Assembly: GCF_018263905.1 (NCBI RefSeq)
Contig: NZ_JAAFZU010000034.1
Span: 81,079-145,078 of the forward strand
DNA: 64,000 bases
Direction of reading: 5' to 3'
DNA from: Loktanella sp. SALINAS62
GTDB taxonomy: Bacteria > Pseudomonadota > Alphaproteobacteria > Rhodobacterales > Rhodobacteraceae
The notes under the pieces were generated by a model that saw nothing but the letters and a program-made list of their open reading frames with translations, did no database searches and had not been told where the DNA came from. Of the stretch, positions 53,566-63,363 are shown piece by piece; the stretch's first letter is position 1, and each line of letters opens with the position of its first letter. The translations under genes were made by a program, and so were the position numbers.

Positions 53566-54756
53566 ATGTCAGACACGACCCGCGCCACGGCGACCGCACG
53601 TCTCGCCGATATCGACAAGATCAACGCCGTCGTGTTGCCGGAACCCGGCGGCGCACTGGTGCCGCTGGATCAGGCCGATCCTGTAACAGGTGACGCCATC
53701 CGGTCACGCATGGCGGAAATCGATCTGGGCGACAGTGGGTCCATCGTGTCGTTCGGAACCGCCGCACAGGCCGAATTGCAGGCGATCAGCCAGTCGATGC
53801 TGGCCGGTGTCCGCAACAAGGACGTCGGCCCCGCTGGCGATTCCCTGCGCGAAATCGTCAGCACGATCCGCGGATTTTCGGTCAGCGAACTGGACGTCGG
53901 GCGCAAGCAGTCATGGTGGGAAAAGCTGCTGGGACGCGCGACGCCGATGTCGAAATTCGTGGCCCGTTTCGAAGATGTGCAGACCCAGATCGACCGGGTG
54001 ACCGACGATCTGCTGCGGCATGAAACCACGCTCCTGAAAGATATCGAATCGCTGGACCAGCTCTATGAAAAAACGCTCGCCTTTTATGACGAACTGGGGC
54101 TGTACATCACGGCGGGCGAAGCAAAGCTGGCCCAAATCGACAGCACCGACATCCCCACCAAAGAGGCGGATGTCAAAGGCGCGGCAGACGATCAGGGTGT
54201 GATGGCCGCACAGGAATTGCGCGATCTGCGCGCCGCGCGCGACGATCTGGAACGCCGGGTCCACGATCTGAAACTGACGCGTCAGGTGACCATGCAGTCG
54301 CTGCCGTCGATCCGCATGGTGCAGGAAAACGACAAAAGTCTTGTGACCAAAATCAACTCTACCTTGGTGAACACCGTGCCGCTGTGGGAAACGCAGCTGG
54401 CGCAGGCCGTGACGATTCAACGGTCGTCAGAAGCGGCCAACGCGGTGCGCGACGCCAACGATCTGACCAACGAATTGCTGACCGCGAACGCGCGCAACCT
54501 GCGTGACGCGAACAGCGTGATCCGCACCGAAATGGAACGCGGCGTGTTCGACATCGAAGCCGTGAAACAGGCGAATACCGATCTGATCGCAACCATTCAG
54601 GAAAGCCTTGAAATCGCGGATGCAGGCAAGGCACGCCGCGCCACCGCCGAACAGGATCTGCAAAAGATGGAATCGGAATTGAAAAATACGCTGGCCGCCG
54701 CGCGCGCGGGAACGGCCCGCACGCGCGATACGGTCGGAACCTCTGCCGGTGCATGA
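53566..54756 (+). CDS. TelA/toxic anion resistance family protein
   Basis: The 396-residue protein is almost entirely helical, with GLYITAGEAKLAQID and TVPLWETQLAQAVTIQRSSE in the middle and a C-terminal coiled-coil-like part ending in TRDTVGTSAGA. These are TelA features, including the WETQLA region. TelA proteins were found in tellurite resistance loci but act more generally in envelope stress. The protein is cytoplasmic. It starts 9 bases after the XpaC-like gene. Confidence 0.88.
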   Translation: MSDTTRATATARLADIDKINAVVLPEPGGALVPLDQADPVTGDAIRSRMAEIDLGDSGSIVSFGTAAQAELQAISQSMLAGVRNKDVGPAGDSLREIVSTIRGFSVSELDVGRKQSWWEKLLGRATPMSKFVARFEDVQTQIDRVTDDLLRHETTLLKDIESLDQLYEKTLAFYDELGLYITAGEAKLAQIDSTDIPTKEADVKGAADDQGVMAAQELRDLRAARDDLERRVHDLKLTRQVTMQSLPSIRMVQENDKSLVTKINSTLVNTVPLWETQLAQAVTIQRSSEAANAVRDANDLTNELLTANARNLRDANSVIRTEMERGVFDIEAVKQANTDLIATIQESLEIADAGKARRATAEQDLQKMESELKNTLAAARAGTARTRDTVGTSAGA

Positions 54757-54759
54757 TTC

Positions 54760-55731
54760 ATGATCCGTTTTGGTGCCCTGATGCGTTGCGGCGGTCTGTT
54801 GGCCGCGCTGGCTGCTTGTTCCCCACCGGTTGCACCGGCGGCGCCTGAACAGGTGGTGCGGCCCGTCGAACGCACGGTGGCACCACCTGCCCCCCCCGCA
54901 CCGGTGCAGACCATCGCGCCAAGCGAAGAAAGCGAAAAGCTGCGGGTCTATTACCGGCGGCTGCAAAACGATCTGCTGACCCAAGGTTTGTTGCGCGGCG
55001 ACGGCGGCGGCGTGGACACACCGTTCACCGATACAATGCTGGCGCGGAATTTCATTCGCATCGCGCTTTATGACGAATACGCCGCCGATGGCGACAGCCT
55101 GCGCGCACAGGTCACTGAATCGCGGTTGCGGCGCTGGGATCAGCCGATCCGCATGGCCGTGGAATTCGGCCCCTCTGTGCCGGATGCCCAGCGCGCGCGC
55201 GACCGGACCGGGGTTGCGTCCTATGCCGCACGCCTGTCGCGTGTCAGTGGCTTGCCGATCCGGATGACCGACCAGAACCCGAATTTCCACGTGTTGTTCC
55301 TGTCGGAAGACGACCGTGCCGGATACGCCGACCGCCTGCGCAAGATCGTGCCGGGCATCGGGGCGGGCAGCCTGCGCGCGATCATGGCACTGCCACGGGA
55401 TCAATTGTGCATCGTGATTGCGTTTTCAGAAGGCGGTTCCAGCAGCTATGCCAAGGCCGTCGCCGTGATCCGCGCCGAACATCCCGACCTGTTGCGCACG
55501 TCCTGCGTACATGAGGAAGTGGCCCAGGGTCTGGGGCTTGCCAACGACAGCCCACAGGCGCGCCCATCGATCTTTAACGACGACGAAGAATTCGGTCTGC
55601 TGACGACCCATGACGAATTATTGCTGAAAATGCTTTATGATCCGCGCTTTACCACCGGCATGTCCGTGCAGGACGCCGCCCCCATCGCCCGCCGCATCGC
55701 CACCGAACTGATCGGTGGCGGGGCAAGCTAA
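54760..55731 (+). CDS. DUF2927 domain lipoprotein
   Basis: The ATG at 54760, 3 bases after the TelA stop, gives 323 residues. The signal MRCGGLLAALAAC is a lipoprotein type, and a Pro/Ala-rich linker follows. The domain contains VHEEVAQGLGLANDSPQARP, a zinc-protease-like HExxQ arrangement in which the Glu pair is shifted, and DDEEFGLLTTHDELLLKMLY. DUF2927 proteins are exported and may be metallopeptidase-like; activity is unproven. Confidence 0.82.
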   Translation: MIRFGALMRCGGLLAALAACSPPVAPAAPEQVVRPVERTVAPPAPPAPVQTIAPSEESEKLRVYYRRLQNDLLTQGLLRGDGGGVDTPFTDTMLARNFIRIALYDEYAADGDSLRAQVTESRLRRWDQPIRMAVEFGPSVPDAQRARDRTGVASYAARLSRVSGLPIRMTDQNPNFHVLFLSEDDRAGYADRLRKIVPGIGAGSLRAIMALPRDQLCIVIAFSEGGSSSYAKAVAVIRAEHPDLLRTSCVHEEVAQGLGLANDSPQARPSIFNDDEEFGLLTTHDELLLKMLYDPRFTTGMSVQDAAPIARRIATELIGGGAS

Positions 55732-55749
55732 CCGCTAAAGGAATACTTT

Positions 55750-56859
55750 ATGTCCATTTTCGATTTCCTGTCCGGCCAATTCATCGACGTCATTCACTGG
55801 ACAGAGGACAGCCGGGACACGATGGTCTGGCGGTTCGAACGTCACGGACACGAGATCAAGTATGGTGCGAAACTGACGGTCCGCGAAGGTCAGGCAGCGG
55901 TCTTTGTCCACGAAGGCCAGTTGGCGGACGTGTTCACGCCGGGTCTGTACATGTTGGAAACCAACAACATGCCGATCATGACCACGTTGCAGCACTGGGA
56001 CCACGGGTTTCAGTCGCCGTTCAAGTCAGAGGTGTATTTCATCAACACGACCCGATTTACCGATCGAAAGTGGGGCACGAAGAACCCGATCATGCTGCGC
56101 GATCCGGAATTCGGGCCGATCCGGCTGCGCGCCTTTGGCACCTATACGATCAAGGTGGCGGACCCCGCGCTGTTCCTGCGCGAAATTGTTGGCACGGACG
56201 GCGAATTCACCGCCGACGAGATCACATTCCAGATTCGCAACATCATTGTCCAAGAGGTCAGCCGCGCATTGGCGTCCAGCGGGCTTCCGGCGCTGGACAT
56301 GGCTGCTAACACCAAGGATCTGGGTGATCTGGTGGCCAAGGCCATCGACGGCGCCGTGACGCAATACGGCCTGAACATCCCGGAACTGTATATCGAAAAC
56401 ATCAGCCTGCCGCCTGCCGTGGAAAAAGCACTGGACGACCGGACCAGTCGCGGCATCGCGGGTAATCTGGACGACCACATGAAATGGAAAGCGGCAGAAG
56501 CGATGGCGCAGCCCGGATCGGCGGCAGGACAAGCGATGGGCATGGGCATGGGGGCCGGTCTGGGGATGCAGATGGGCAACATGATGCAGGCGGGCCCGTG
56601 GGGCCAGCGCCCGGCGGCCCCTGCCGCCTTGGCACCGCCGCCGCCACCGCCGCCGGTGGAACACGTCTGGCACATCGCTGCGGGCGGACAGACCACCGGC
56701 CCGTTCAGCAAGGCGCGGATGGGCCGGATGGTGACCGAAGGCCAGCTGACCCGCGACAGTATGGTCTGGACCCAAGGACAGGACGGCTGGAAACGTGCCG
56801 AGGATACGGAACTGGCGCAATTGTTCACCGTGATGCCCCCGCCGCCACCCGGCGCATGA
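55750..56859 (+). CDS. SPFH-domain protein with C-terminal GYF_2 domain
   Basis: The 369-residue protein has a short amphipathic start, a SPFH domain (about 30-235; FTPGLYMLETNNMPIMTTLQ and LRAFGTYTIKVADPALFLRE), a Gly/Met-rich linker (about 255-285), a Pro run (about 293-300) and a GYF_2-like domain (VWHIAAGGQTTGPFSKARMG to the C-terminus). This is the YdjI/virion-core-like SPFH group found with TelA and zinc-ribbon partners. It probably forms membrane-associated oligomers; the GYF domain may bind Pro-rich peptides. Confidence 0.85.
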   Translation: MSIFDFLSGQFIDVIHWTEDSRDTMVWRFERHGHEIKYGAKLTVREGQAAVFVHEGQLADVFTPGLYMLETNNMPIMTTLQHWDHGFQSPFKSEVYFINTTRFTDRKWGTKNPIMLRDPEFGPIRLRAFGTYTIKVADPALFLREIVGTDGEFTADEITFQIRNIIVQEVSRALASSGLPALDMAANTKDLGDLVAKAIDGAVTQYGLNIPELYIENISLPPAVEKALDDRTSRGIAGNLDDHMKWKAAEAMAQPGSAAGQAMGMGMGAGLGMQMGNMMQAGPWGQRPAAPAALAPPPPPPPVEHVWHIAAGGQTTGPFSKARMGRMVTEGQLTRDSMVWTQGQDGWKRAEDTELAQLFTVMPPPPPGA

Positions 56860-56903
56860 TGCGTGATGCGAAACTTATCGGGCGGCTTTGACGTGGCTCT
56901 GCC

Positions 56904-57494
56904 ATGACAACTGCACCTGACCTTCCGACCGGACCCTCTTGGACTGCGCGATTGCACGCGCGGATGCCCGCCCGTCGCACGTGGCTGAAAGCCATGCACG
57001 GTGCCATGATCCCGATGTTCATCTGGTTTTTGGTCGTGACCCCGGCGGATGTGGTGCCGCTGGGTCCGGCGGCGTTTCAGGCACATTCGCTGCTGGCGCT
57101 GGTTTTTGTAACCATGGTGCTGGTCTGGTATGCCGACTACCTGCGCCGCGGACTGGCCGGGCGACCCGGTCCGAAATTGCCGCCTGCGGCGCGCGTGGTG
57201 CATCGCTGGCTGCATATCTCGTTGATCTGGGGATTGTTCGGGGTGGCCCTGACAGGGTTTCTGCTGGGCCTGACGTCAGAGCGGTTGCTAAAGGCCGGGG
57301 GAATCCTGCCATTCGCGCCGCCGCTGGATTTCAAGGCCGCGAATGCGTTCATCGGCAAGGTCCATATCTACGAATACTACCTTGTCGCGGTGATTGCGGC
57401 ATTCCATGCGCTGTTTCACATCTGGCGGCATACAGCGTTGCGCGACAACGCCCTGCGGATCATGGCGCCGAAACGCTGGCACAAATACCTCTAG
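56904..57494 (+). CDS. Cytochrome b561-like membrane protein
   Basis: The 196-residue protein has four hydrophobic helices with His residues at typical haem positions: KAMHGAMIPMFIWFLVV, LLALVFVTMVLVWYADYL, VVHRWLHISLIWGLFGVALT and VIAAFHALFHIWRHTALRDN. This fits di-haem cytochrome b561/b6-like proteins that carry electrons through the inner membrane. It sits within the TelA module, 44 bases after the SPFH gene, with no evident redox partner nearby. Confidence 0.8.
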   Translation: MTTAPDLPTGPSWTARLHARMPARRTWLKAMHGAMIPMFIWFLVVTPADVVPLGPAAFQAHSLLALVFVTMVLVWYADYLRRGLAGRPGPKLPPAARVVHRWLHISLIWGLFGVALTGFLLGLTSERLLKAGGILPFAPPLDFKAANAFIGKVHIYEYYLVAVIAAFHALFHIWRHTALRDNALRIMAPKRWHKYL

Positions 57495-57553
57495 GGGGTG
57501 GTTCCCGGCGCTGATCGTGACATGTTGTGTCCAGTTCACTGACCGGAGCCGCC

Positions 57554-58666
57554 ATGCCTGCCGACACTGTCGCGCCCCCTGCCCCGACCGACCACCGTTT
57601 CCCCTGCGGAACCTGCGGGTCCGACCTGCGGTTCGATCCCGGATCGGGTGATCTGGTCTGCGACCATTGCGGCAACCATCAGGACATCGGCAGTCGCGCC
57701 AGCCCGTTCGTGACGCTGTCGGAACAGGATTTCGCCGCCGCCGTGAACGCCCAACTGCCCGCAGCAGAGGTCGAGGAAACCCGCGTATCGCAATGCCCTA
57801 GTTGCGGCGCACAGGTGGAATTTGACGCCGATCTGCACGCCACGGAATGCCCGTTCTGTGCGACCCCCGTGGTCACCACGACCGGCACGCACAGGCATAT
57901 CAAACCGCGCGGGCTACTGCCATTCGGTCTGGAAGAGTCTCAGGCGCGTGACGCGATGAAGGACTGGCTAGGCCAGCTTTGGTTTGCACCCAACGGGCTG
58001 CAGCAATACGCGCGCAAGGGGCGGCGCATGGACGGCATCTATGTGCCCTACTGGACGTTTGATGCGCAGACGCAAAGCGCCTATTCCGGGCAGCGTGGCG
58101 ACGATTACTACGTCAACCGGACCGTCATGCGCGACGGTAAACGCCAGACCGTGCGGGTCCGCAAAACGCGCTGGAGTCCGGCGCGTGGCCGGGTCGCGCG
58201 GTTCTTTGACGATGTGCTGGTGCTGGCGTCCACGTCGTTGCCAAAGCAATATACCGATGGGCTGGAACCCTGGGACCTTAGCGCGATGGAGCCCTATCAG
58301 CCCGATTATCTGGCCGGATTTCGCGCCGAGGGCTATCAGGTCACGCTGACCGACGGGTTTGAACAGGCGCGCGTCCATATGGATGCGATGATCCTGCGGG
58401 ACGTGAAATTCGACATCGGCGGCGACCGCCAGCAGGTGTCCGACGTGCAGACGCAGGTGTCGGATGTGACGTTCAAGCACATCCTGCTGCCGGTCTGGCT
58501 GGCCGCGTATAAATACAAGGGCCAGACCTATCGCTTTGTGGTCAACGGACGCACGGGCCGTGTTCAGGGCGAACGCCCCTATTCCGCGTGGAAGATCGCG
58601 CTGGCCACGATCCTTGGGCTGGTGGTGGCGCTAACAGTCGGCTACCTATACGCGACGAATTCATAA
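57554..58666 (+). CDS. Double zinc-ribbon protein with C-terminal membrane anchor
   Basis: The ATG at 57554 gives 370 residues. Two zinc ribbons are N-terminal: Cys18/21/36/39 (CGTCG, CDHCG) and Cys81/84/99/102 (CPSCG, CPFC). The middle region is soluble and basic (RKGRRMDGIYVPYWTFDAQT; QTVRVRKTRWSPARGRVARF), and KIALATILGLVVALTVGYLY at the end is a membrane anchor. Such proteins are often misannotated as helicases or primosomal factors; I see no helicase motif. It is the last gene of the module. Confidence 0.8.
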   Translation: MPADTVAPPAPTDHRFPCGTCGSDLRFDPGSGDLVCDHCGNHQDIGSRASPFVTLSEQDFAAAVNAQLPAAEVEETRVSQCPSCGAQVEFDADLHATECPFCATPVVTTTGTHRHIKPRGLLPFGLEESQARDAMKDWLGQLWFAPNGLQQYARKGRRMDGIYVPYWTFDAQTQSAYSGQRGDDYYVNRTVMRDGKRQTVRVRKTRWSPARGRVARFFDDVLVLASTSLPKQYTDGLEPWDLSAMEPYQPDYLAGFRAEGYQVTLTDGFEQARVHMDAMILRDVKFDIGGDRQQVSDVQTQVSDVTFKHILLPVWLAAYKYKGQTYRFVVNGRTGRVQGERPYSAWKIALATILGLVVALTVGYLYATNS

Positions 58667-58677
58667 AGGACCGACCG

Positions 58678-59583
58678 ATGATCCTGTGTTGCGGCGAAGC
58701 CCTGATCGACATGCTGCCCCGTGAAACCGCGGATGGCGAACCCGCCTTTGCGCCCTATGCGGGCGGTGCCGTGTTCAACACGGCCATCGCGCTGGGGCGG
58801 CTGGGTGCGGATGTGCAGTTCTTTTCGGGGTTGTCGTCGGACCTGTTCGGACAACAACTGGTCGGCGTTCTGGCCGACAGCAAGGTCGATGCCGCCCCCA
58901 GCCATATCAGCGACCGGCCCACGACGCTGGCCTTTGTGCGGCTGGTGGACGGGCACGCAACCTATGCGTTTTATGACGAAAATACCGCCGGGCGGATGCT
59001 GACACCGGACGATCTGCCCGATGTGAAGGCGGATGCACTGTTTTTCGGTGGCATTTCGCTGGTGGTGGAACCCTGCGGCGATGCCTACCGCGCGCTGATG
59101 CTGCGCGAAGCGGGCGACAAGCTGACGATGATCGATCCCAACATCCGCCCCGGTTTCATCACCGACGAAGCCGCCTATCGTGCGCGACTGGACGCCATGC
59201 TGGCAGTGGCCGATATCGTCAAGATCTCGGACGAGGATCTGGCGTGGCTGACCGGTGATGCCGACCCTGACCGATTGCTGGGCGACAGCGCGACGCAGGT
59301 CGTTTTGCTGACCCGCGGGGCCGATGGCGTAACGGTGCGGACCCGGACCGAACAGTTCGACGTGGCCGCAGACAAGGCCACGGTCGTCGATACCGTGGGT
59401 GCGGGCGATACGTTCAACGCGGGGTTCCTTGCCGGGTTGGACCGCGCGGGCCTGCTGTCCAAGGACGCGGTGCGACAGGCCAGCGCGGATGCGTTGCACA
59501 CGGCAGCCCGGTTGGGCGCGCAGGCGGCGGCGATCACCGTCAGCCGCGCGGGCGCCAACCCGCCGTGGCAGCACGAGCTGTAG
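58678..59583 (+). CDS. PfkB-family carbohydrate kinase, fructokinase-like
   Basis: The ATG at 58678 gives 301 residues. The N-terminus [16 protein letters not shown] and [15 protein letters not shown] are typical of the fructokinase branch, and the catalytic [14 protein letters not shown] has Asp244 as base. It phosphorylates a sugar, most likely fructose, with ATP. It begins 11 bases after the zinc-ribbon gene and is followed by dtd after one base, and an amylosucrase gene lies about 1.8 kb downstream. Confidence 0.88.
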   Translation: MILCCGEALIDMLPRETADGEPAFAPYAGGAVFNTAIALGRLGADVQFFSGLSSDLFGQQLVGVLADSKVDAAPSHISDRPTTLAFVRLVDGHATYAFYDENTAGRMLTPDDLPDVKADALFFGGISLVVEPCGDAYRALMLREAGDKLTMIDPNIRPGFITDEAAYRARLDAMLAVADIVKISDEDLAWLTGDADPDRLLGDSATQVVLLTRGADGVTVRTRTEQFDVAADKATVVDTVGAGDTFNAGFLAGLDRAGLLSKDAVRQASADALHTAARLGAQAAAITVSRAGANPPWQHEL

Positions 59584-59584
59584 C

Positions 59585-60022
59585 ATGCGCGCGCTAATCC
59601 AGCGGGTGACAGAGGCATCGGTGCGCGTCGATGGCAACGTGATCGGACAGATCGGGCCGGGTCTGTTGGTGCTTGTCTGTGCGATGCAGGGCGATGCCGC
59701 CGACGCCCCGGCACGCATGGCGGCCAAAATCGCCAAGCTGCGCATTTTCAAGGACGACACCGGCAAGATGAACCGATCCCTGCTGGACACCGGCGGTGCC
59801 GCGTTGATCGTCAGCCAGTTCACGCTGGCAGGCGACACCAGCCGGGGCAATCGGCCGGGGTTTTCCAGCGCCGCCGCCCCCGACGACGGGCGCGCCGCCT
59901 ATGGCGATTTCATCGCACAGGTGCAGGCGCTGGGGATCACGGTGGCGACGGGGACATTCGGGGCCGATATGGCTGTCAGCCTGACCAATGACGGACCGGT
60001 GACGCTGTGGCTGGACATCTAG
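59585..60022 (+). CDS. dtd: D-aminoacyl-tRNA deacylase
   Basis: The 145-residue enzyme has [17 protein letters not shown] at the start, the active-site [17 protein letters not shown] and, near the end, [19 protein letters not shown], with the conserved Gly-Pro for D-residue selectivity read here as DGPV. It removes D-amino acids or glycine wrongly attached to tRNA. The start is one base after the kinase stop, so translation is coupled. Confidence 0.94.
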   Translation: MRALIQRVTEASVRVDGNVIGQIGPGLLVLVCAMQGDAADAPARMAAKIAKLRIFKDDTGKMNRSLLDTGGAALIVSQFTLAGDTSRGNRPGFSSAAAPDDGRAAYGDFIAQVQALGITVATGTFGADMAVSLTNDGPVTLWLDI

Positions 60023-60085
60023 CCTATTCATGGCACATCAGAGCGGTTCAGCCCTAGGCGAGGCTGGCGGGACAAAGAGGGCACC

Positions 60086-61252
60086 ATGCGCGTCATCACC
60101 ACCATCGACGACCTGAAGGCGCTGCATAAACGCCGGGTGCCACGGATGTTTTATGATTACTGCGAAAGCGGCAGTTGGTCGGAACAGACCTTCCGCGACA
60201 ATGAAACCGATTTCGACCTGATCCGCCTGCGGCAGCGCATCGCCGTGGATATGTCGGATCGGCGGCTGGTCAGCACCATGGCAGGGCAGGATGTTGCCAT
60301 GCCGGTGGCACTGGCCCCGGTCGGTTTCACCGGGATGCAATCGGCGGACGGCGAAATCAAGGCCGCCCGCGCGGCAGAAGCGTTCGGCGTGCCATATACC
60401 CTGTCGACCATGTCGATCTGTTCGATCGAAGACGTGGCGGCGCATACGACCAAACCGTTCTGGTTCCAGCTTTACGTGATGCGCGACGCCGAATTCGTCG
60501 ATGATATCATTGCCCGCGCCAAGAATGCGGGCGTCGATACGCTGGTGCTGACGGTGGATCTGCAACTGCTGGGCCAGCGGCACAAGGATCTGAAAAACGG
60601 CCTGTCCGCGCCGCCGAAACTGACGCCTTCTGTCATGCTGAACCTTGCCACGAAATGGGGCTGGGGCATCGAGATGCTACAAACCCGGCGGCGGTCGTTC
60701 GGCAATATCATCGGACACGCCCGCAATGTCGACAGCGTCGGATCGCTGTCGTCGTGGACGGCGGAACAATTCGATCCGCGACTGGACTGGACCACGATTG
60801 CCCGGCTGAAGGACAAGTGGAACGGCAAGCTGATCCTGAAAGGCATCATGGACCCCGACGACGCAGTGCGCGCTGCCGATCTGGGCTGCGATGCGATTGT
60901 CGTCAGCAATCACGGCGGTCGTCAGCTGGACGGGGCGCTGTCGTCCATCCGCGTCCTGCCCAGCATCCTTGCCGCTGTCGGTGACCGGGTCGAAGTCTGG
61001 ATGGACGGCGGCATCCGGTCCGGTCAGGACGTGCTGAAGGCGCTGGCCCTTGGGGCGCAGGGGGTGATGATCGGGCGGGCCTATGTTTACGGGCTGGGTG
61101 CGATGGGACAACAGGGTGTCACAACCGCACTGGAAATCATCTATCGTGAACTGGACCTGACCATGGCGCTGTGCGGACGGCGCGACATCAATAACGTGGA
61201 CCGCGATATCCTGCTGATCCCTAAGGACTTTGAAGGCGAATGGGTATCCTGA
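60086..61252 (+). CDS. lldD: L-lactate dehydrogenase-type FMN oxidoreductase
   Basis: The 388-residue protein follows the FMN-dependent alpha-hydroxy acid dehydrogenase family. RMFYDYCESGSWSEQTFRDN begins the barrel, the flavin site includes LAPVGFTGMQS and the catalytic His lies in VVSNHGGRQLDGALSS, followed by EVWMDGGIRSGQDVLKALAL. It oxidises an L-2-hydroxy acid, probably L-lactate, feeding electrons to the quinone pool; glycolate or mandelate oxidase activity is possible. Confidence 0.88.
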   Translation: MRVITTIDDLKALHKRRVPRMFYDYCESGSWSEQTFRDNETDFDLIRLRQRIAVDMSDRRLVSTMAGQDVAMPVALAPVGFTGMQSADGEIKAARAAEAFGVPYTLSTMSICSIEDVAAHTTKPFWFQLYVMRDAEFVDDIIARAKNAGVDTLVLTVDLQLLGQRHKDLKNGLSAPPKLTPSVMLNLATKWGWGIEMLQTRRRSFGNIIGHARNVDSVGSLSSWTAEQFDPRLDWTTIARLKDKWNGKLILKGIMDPDDAVRAADLGCDAIVVSNHGGRQLDGALSSIRVLPSILAAVGDRVEVWMDGGIRSGQDVLKALALGAQGVMIGRAYVYGLGAMGQQGVTTALEIIYRELDLTMALCGRRDINNVDRDILLIPKDFEGEWVS

Positions 61253-61368
61253 TTTTCGCTTTATCCAGCGTTGCGCAAGCCGGCGATCCCCAAAGCCGAT
61301 GCTGGCATGCGACTTGGCCCGCGCGGTCCGCGCCTTATAATCTGGGTCACTGTTAGCAAAGGTTCGAC

Positions 61369-63243
61369 ATGTCAGCCAAACCGCGCCGCGGCATCACCAA
61401 CGACGACCTTTTCGCGCTGCGCTGGGATCGCGGCAGGCGTGATTTGATCGGACCGTTGCACCGTCTTTACGGCCCGGATTCGGCAGACCTGCTGGACAGG
61501 TTGCGTGACCTGCTGAAAAAGCATTGGCGCGCGCGGCCCGCTGATCTGCGGCGGCTGGATCTGGAACGCGATCTGAATCCCGACTGGTTCCTGTCCGAAA
61601 ACATGGTGGCCTATGTCTTTTATATCGACCGGTTTGCGGGCGATCTGAAACACCTGCCGTCGCGCATCGATTATCTGCGCGATCTGGGCGTGACCTATGC
61701 CCATATGATGCCCTGTCTGAAACCGCGCCCCGGTGCCAATGATGGTGGGTATGCGGTGATGGATTACACCGCGATCAATCCGGCGCTGGGGACGATGACA
61801 GATTTCCGGCAGTCAAACCTTGCACTGCGGGCGTCCGGCATCAGCCCGGTGATCGACATGGTGCTGAACCACACTGCCAAGGAACACGATTGGGCCGTGC
61901 GTGCCCGCGCGGGCGACCCGTTCTATCAGGCGTTTTATCGCATGTTCGATGACGACACCCTGCCGCGCCAATATGAAAAGACATTGGTCGATGTTTTCCC
62001 CGATCAGGCGCCGGGCAGTTTCACCTGGTATGACGATATCGGCAAATGGGTCTGGACCACGTTCAACGAATACCAATGGGATTTGAACTGGGAAAACCCA
62101 GAGGTGTTTCTGGCCGTGCTGGACAACATCCTGTTTCTGGCCAACCGCGGGGTCGAGGTGTTCCGGCTGGATGCCGTCGCATTCATGTGGAAACGGATGG
62201 GCACGACCTGCCAGAACCTGCCAGAGGTGCACGATATCCTTCAGGCGCTGACGCAGGCCACGCGCGTCGCCGCCCCCGCCGTCGTTCACAAGGCCGAAGC
62301 GATCGTCGGGCCGCAGGATCTGGTGCCCTATCTGGGCACTGGGCGTCATGCGGGGCGGGTCAGCCAACTGGCCTATCACAACAACCTGATGGTGCAGTTC
62401 TGGTCGACGCTGGCCAGTGGCGACAGCCGGTTGATGACCCATGTGCTGAAAACGCATTTCCCCGAAAGCTTCCGCCGGGCGTCCTTTGCGCCCTATATCC
62501 GCTGTCATGACGATATCGGCTGGGCCATCACGCCAGAAGATACCGCACATATCCCGCACATGGACGCCAAGGCGCATCGCAACTATCTGGCCGATTTCTA
62601 TAACGGCACACATCCGGACAGTTTCGCGCAGGGGGCCGATTTTCAGGTCAACGCGGACACCGGCGACCGGCGCACCAATGGCACGTTTGCCAGCCTCGCC
62701 GGTCTGGAAAATGCGTCAACGCCGGACGCGGAAGACAAGGCAATTTCGCGGATCGCGCTGGGTCACGCGCTGATCGCATCCTATGGCGGCATCCCGTTGA
62801 TCTATATGGGTGACGAAATCGGGATGACGAACGACCATAGCTATCTGGACGATCCCGCGCGGGCCGATGATGGCCGCTGGATGCAGCGCCCGATGATGGA
62901 CTGGGACGCCGCCGTCGCAACCCAAGGCCGCGCCGCACGCATCCGCGCCGACCTGTCGCATATCCTGCGCGTGCGCAAAGCAACCCCGCAATTGGCAGGC
63001 ATGATCCCGACCCGCGTGGTCGACACCGGGCATCGCGCATTATTTGCTTACCAACGGCTGGGCGACGACCGCGAAGTGACCTGCATCGTCAATTTCACCG
63101 ACCGGTCGCAAACACTGCGCACCGCCGATGCGCTGCTGCGGGAAGTGCCGCAGACCGATCTGCTGACAGGGCAGCGCCTGATCACGTCAGAGGGTCGCAT
63201 GACGCTGGCGCGGTATCAGTCCGTCTGGCTGCGGCCCGACTGA
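61369..63243 (+). CDS. Amylosucrase-type glycoside hydrolase family 13 enzyme
   Basis: The 624-residue protein has the amylosucrase layout: an N-terminal helical domain (to about 75), a TIM barrel with nucleophile Asp268 in GVEVFRLDAVAF, acid/base Glu310 in VVHKAEAIVGPQDL and transition-state Asp381 in YIRCHDDIGWAI, and a C-terminal beta domain. MGTTCQNLPE closely follows the amylosucrase sequence. It moves glucose from sucrose onto an alpha-1,4-glucan or water, releasing fructose. No signal peptide is seen, so it should be cytoplasmic. The fructokinase-like gene lies upstream. Confidence 0.9.
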   Translation: MSAKPRRGITNDDLFALRWDRGRRDLIGPLHRLYGPDSADLLDRLRDLLKKHWRARPADLRRLDLERDLNPDWFLSENMVAYVFYIDRFAGDLKHLPSRIDYLRDLGVTYAHMMPCLKPRPGANDGGYAVMDYTAINPALGTMTDFRQSNLALRASGISPVIDMVLNHTAKEHDWAVRARAGDPFYQAFYRMFDDDTLPRQYEKTLVDVFPDQAPGSFTWYDDIGKWVWTTFNEYQWDLNWENPEVFLAVLDNILFLANRGVEVFRLDAVAFMWKRMGTTCQNLPEVHDILQALTQATRVAAPAVVHKAEAIVGPQDLVPYLGTGRHAGRVSQLAYHNNLMVQFWSTLASGDSRLMTHVLKTHFPESFRRASFAPYIRCHDDIGWAITPEDTAHIPHMDAKAHRNYLADFYNGTHPDSFAQGADFQVNADTGDRRTNGTFASLAGLENASTPDAEDKAISRIALGHALIASYGGIPLIYMGDEIGMTNDHSYLDDPARADDGRWMQRPMMDWDAAVATQGRAARIRADLSHILRVRKATPQLAGMIPTRVVDTGHRALFAYQRLGDDREVTCIVNFTDRSQTLRTADALLREVPQTDLLTGQRLITSEGRMTLARYQSVWLRPD

Positions 63244-63363
63244 TTTGGCCGACACGGGGGCGGAATCCGGCTTTTCAAGCGGGGCATGACGTTTTATAGG
63301 GGCGGCTCACCCGGCGCCATGCACCCTTGGAGGATGGCGCCCATTATTATTTGGAGATACCAC

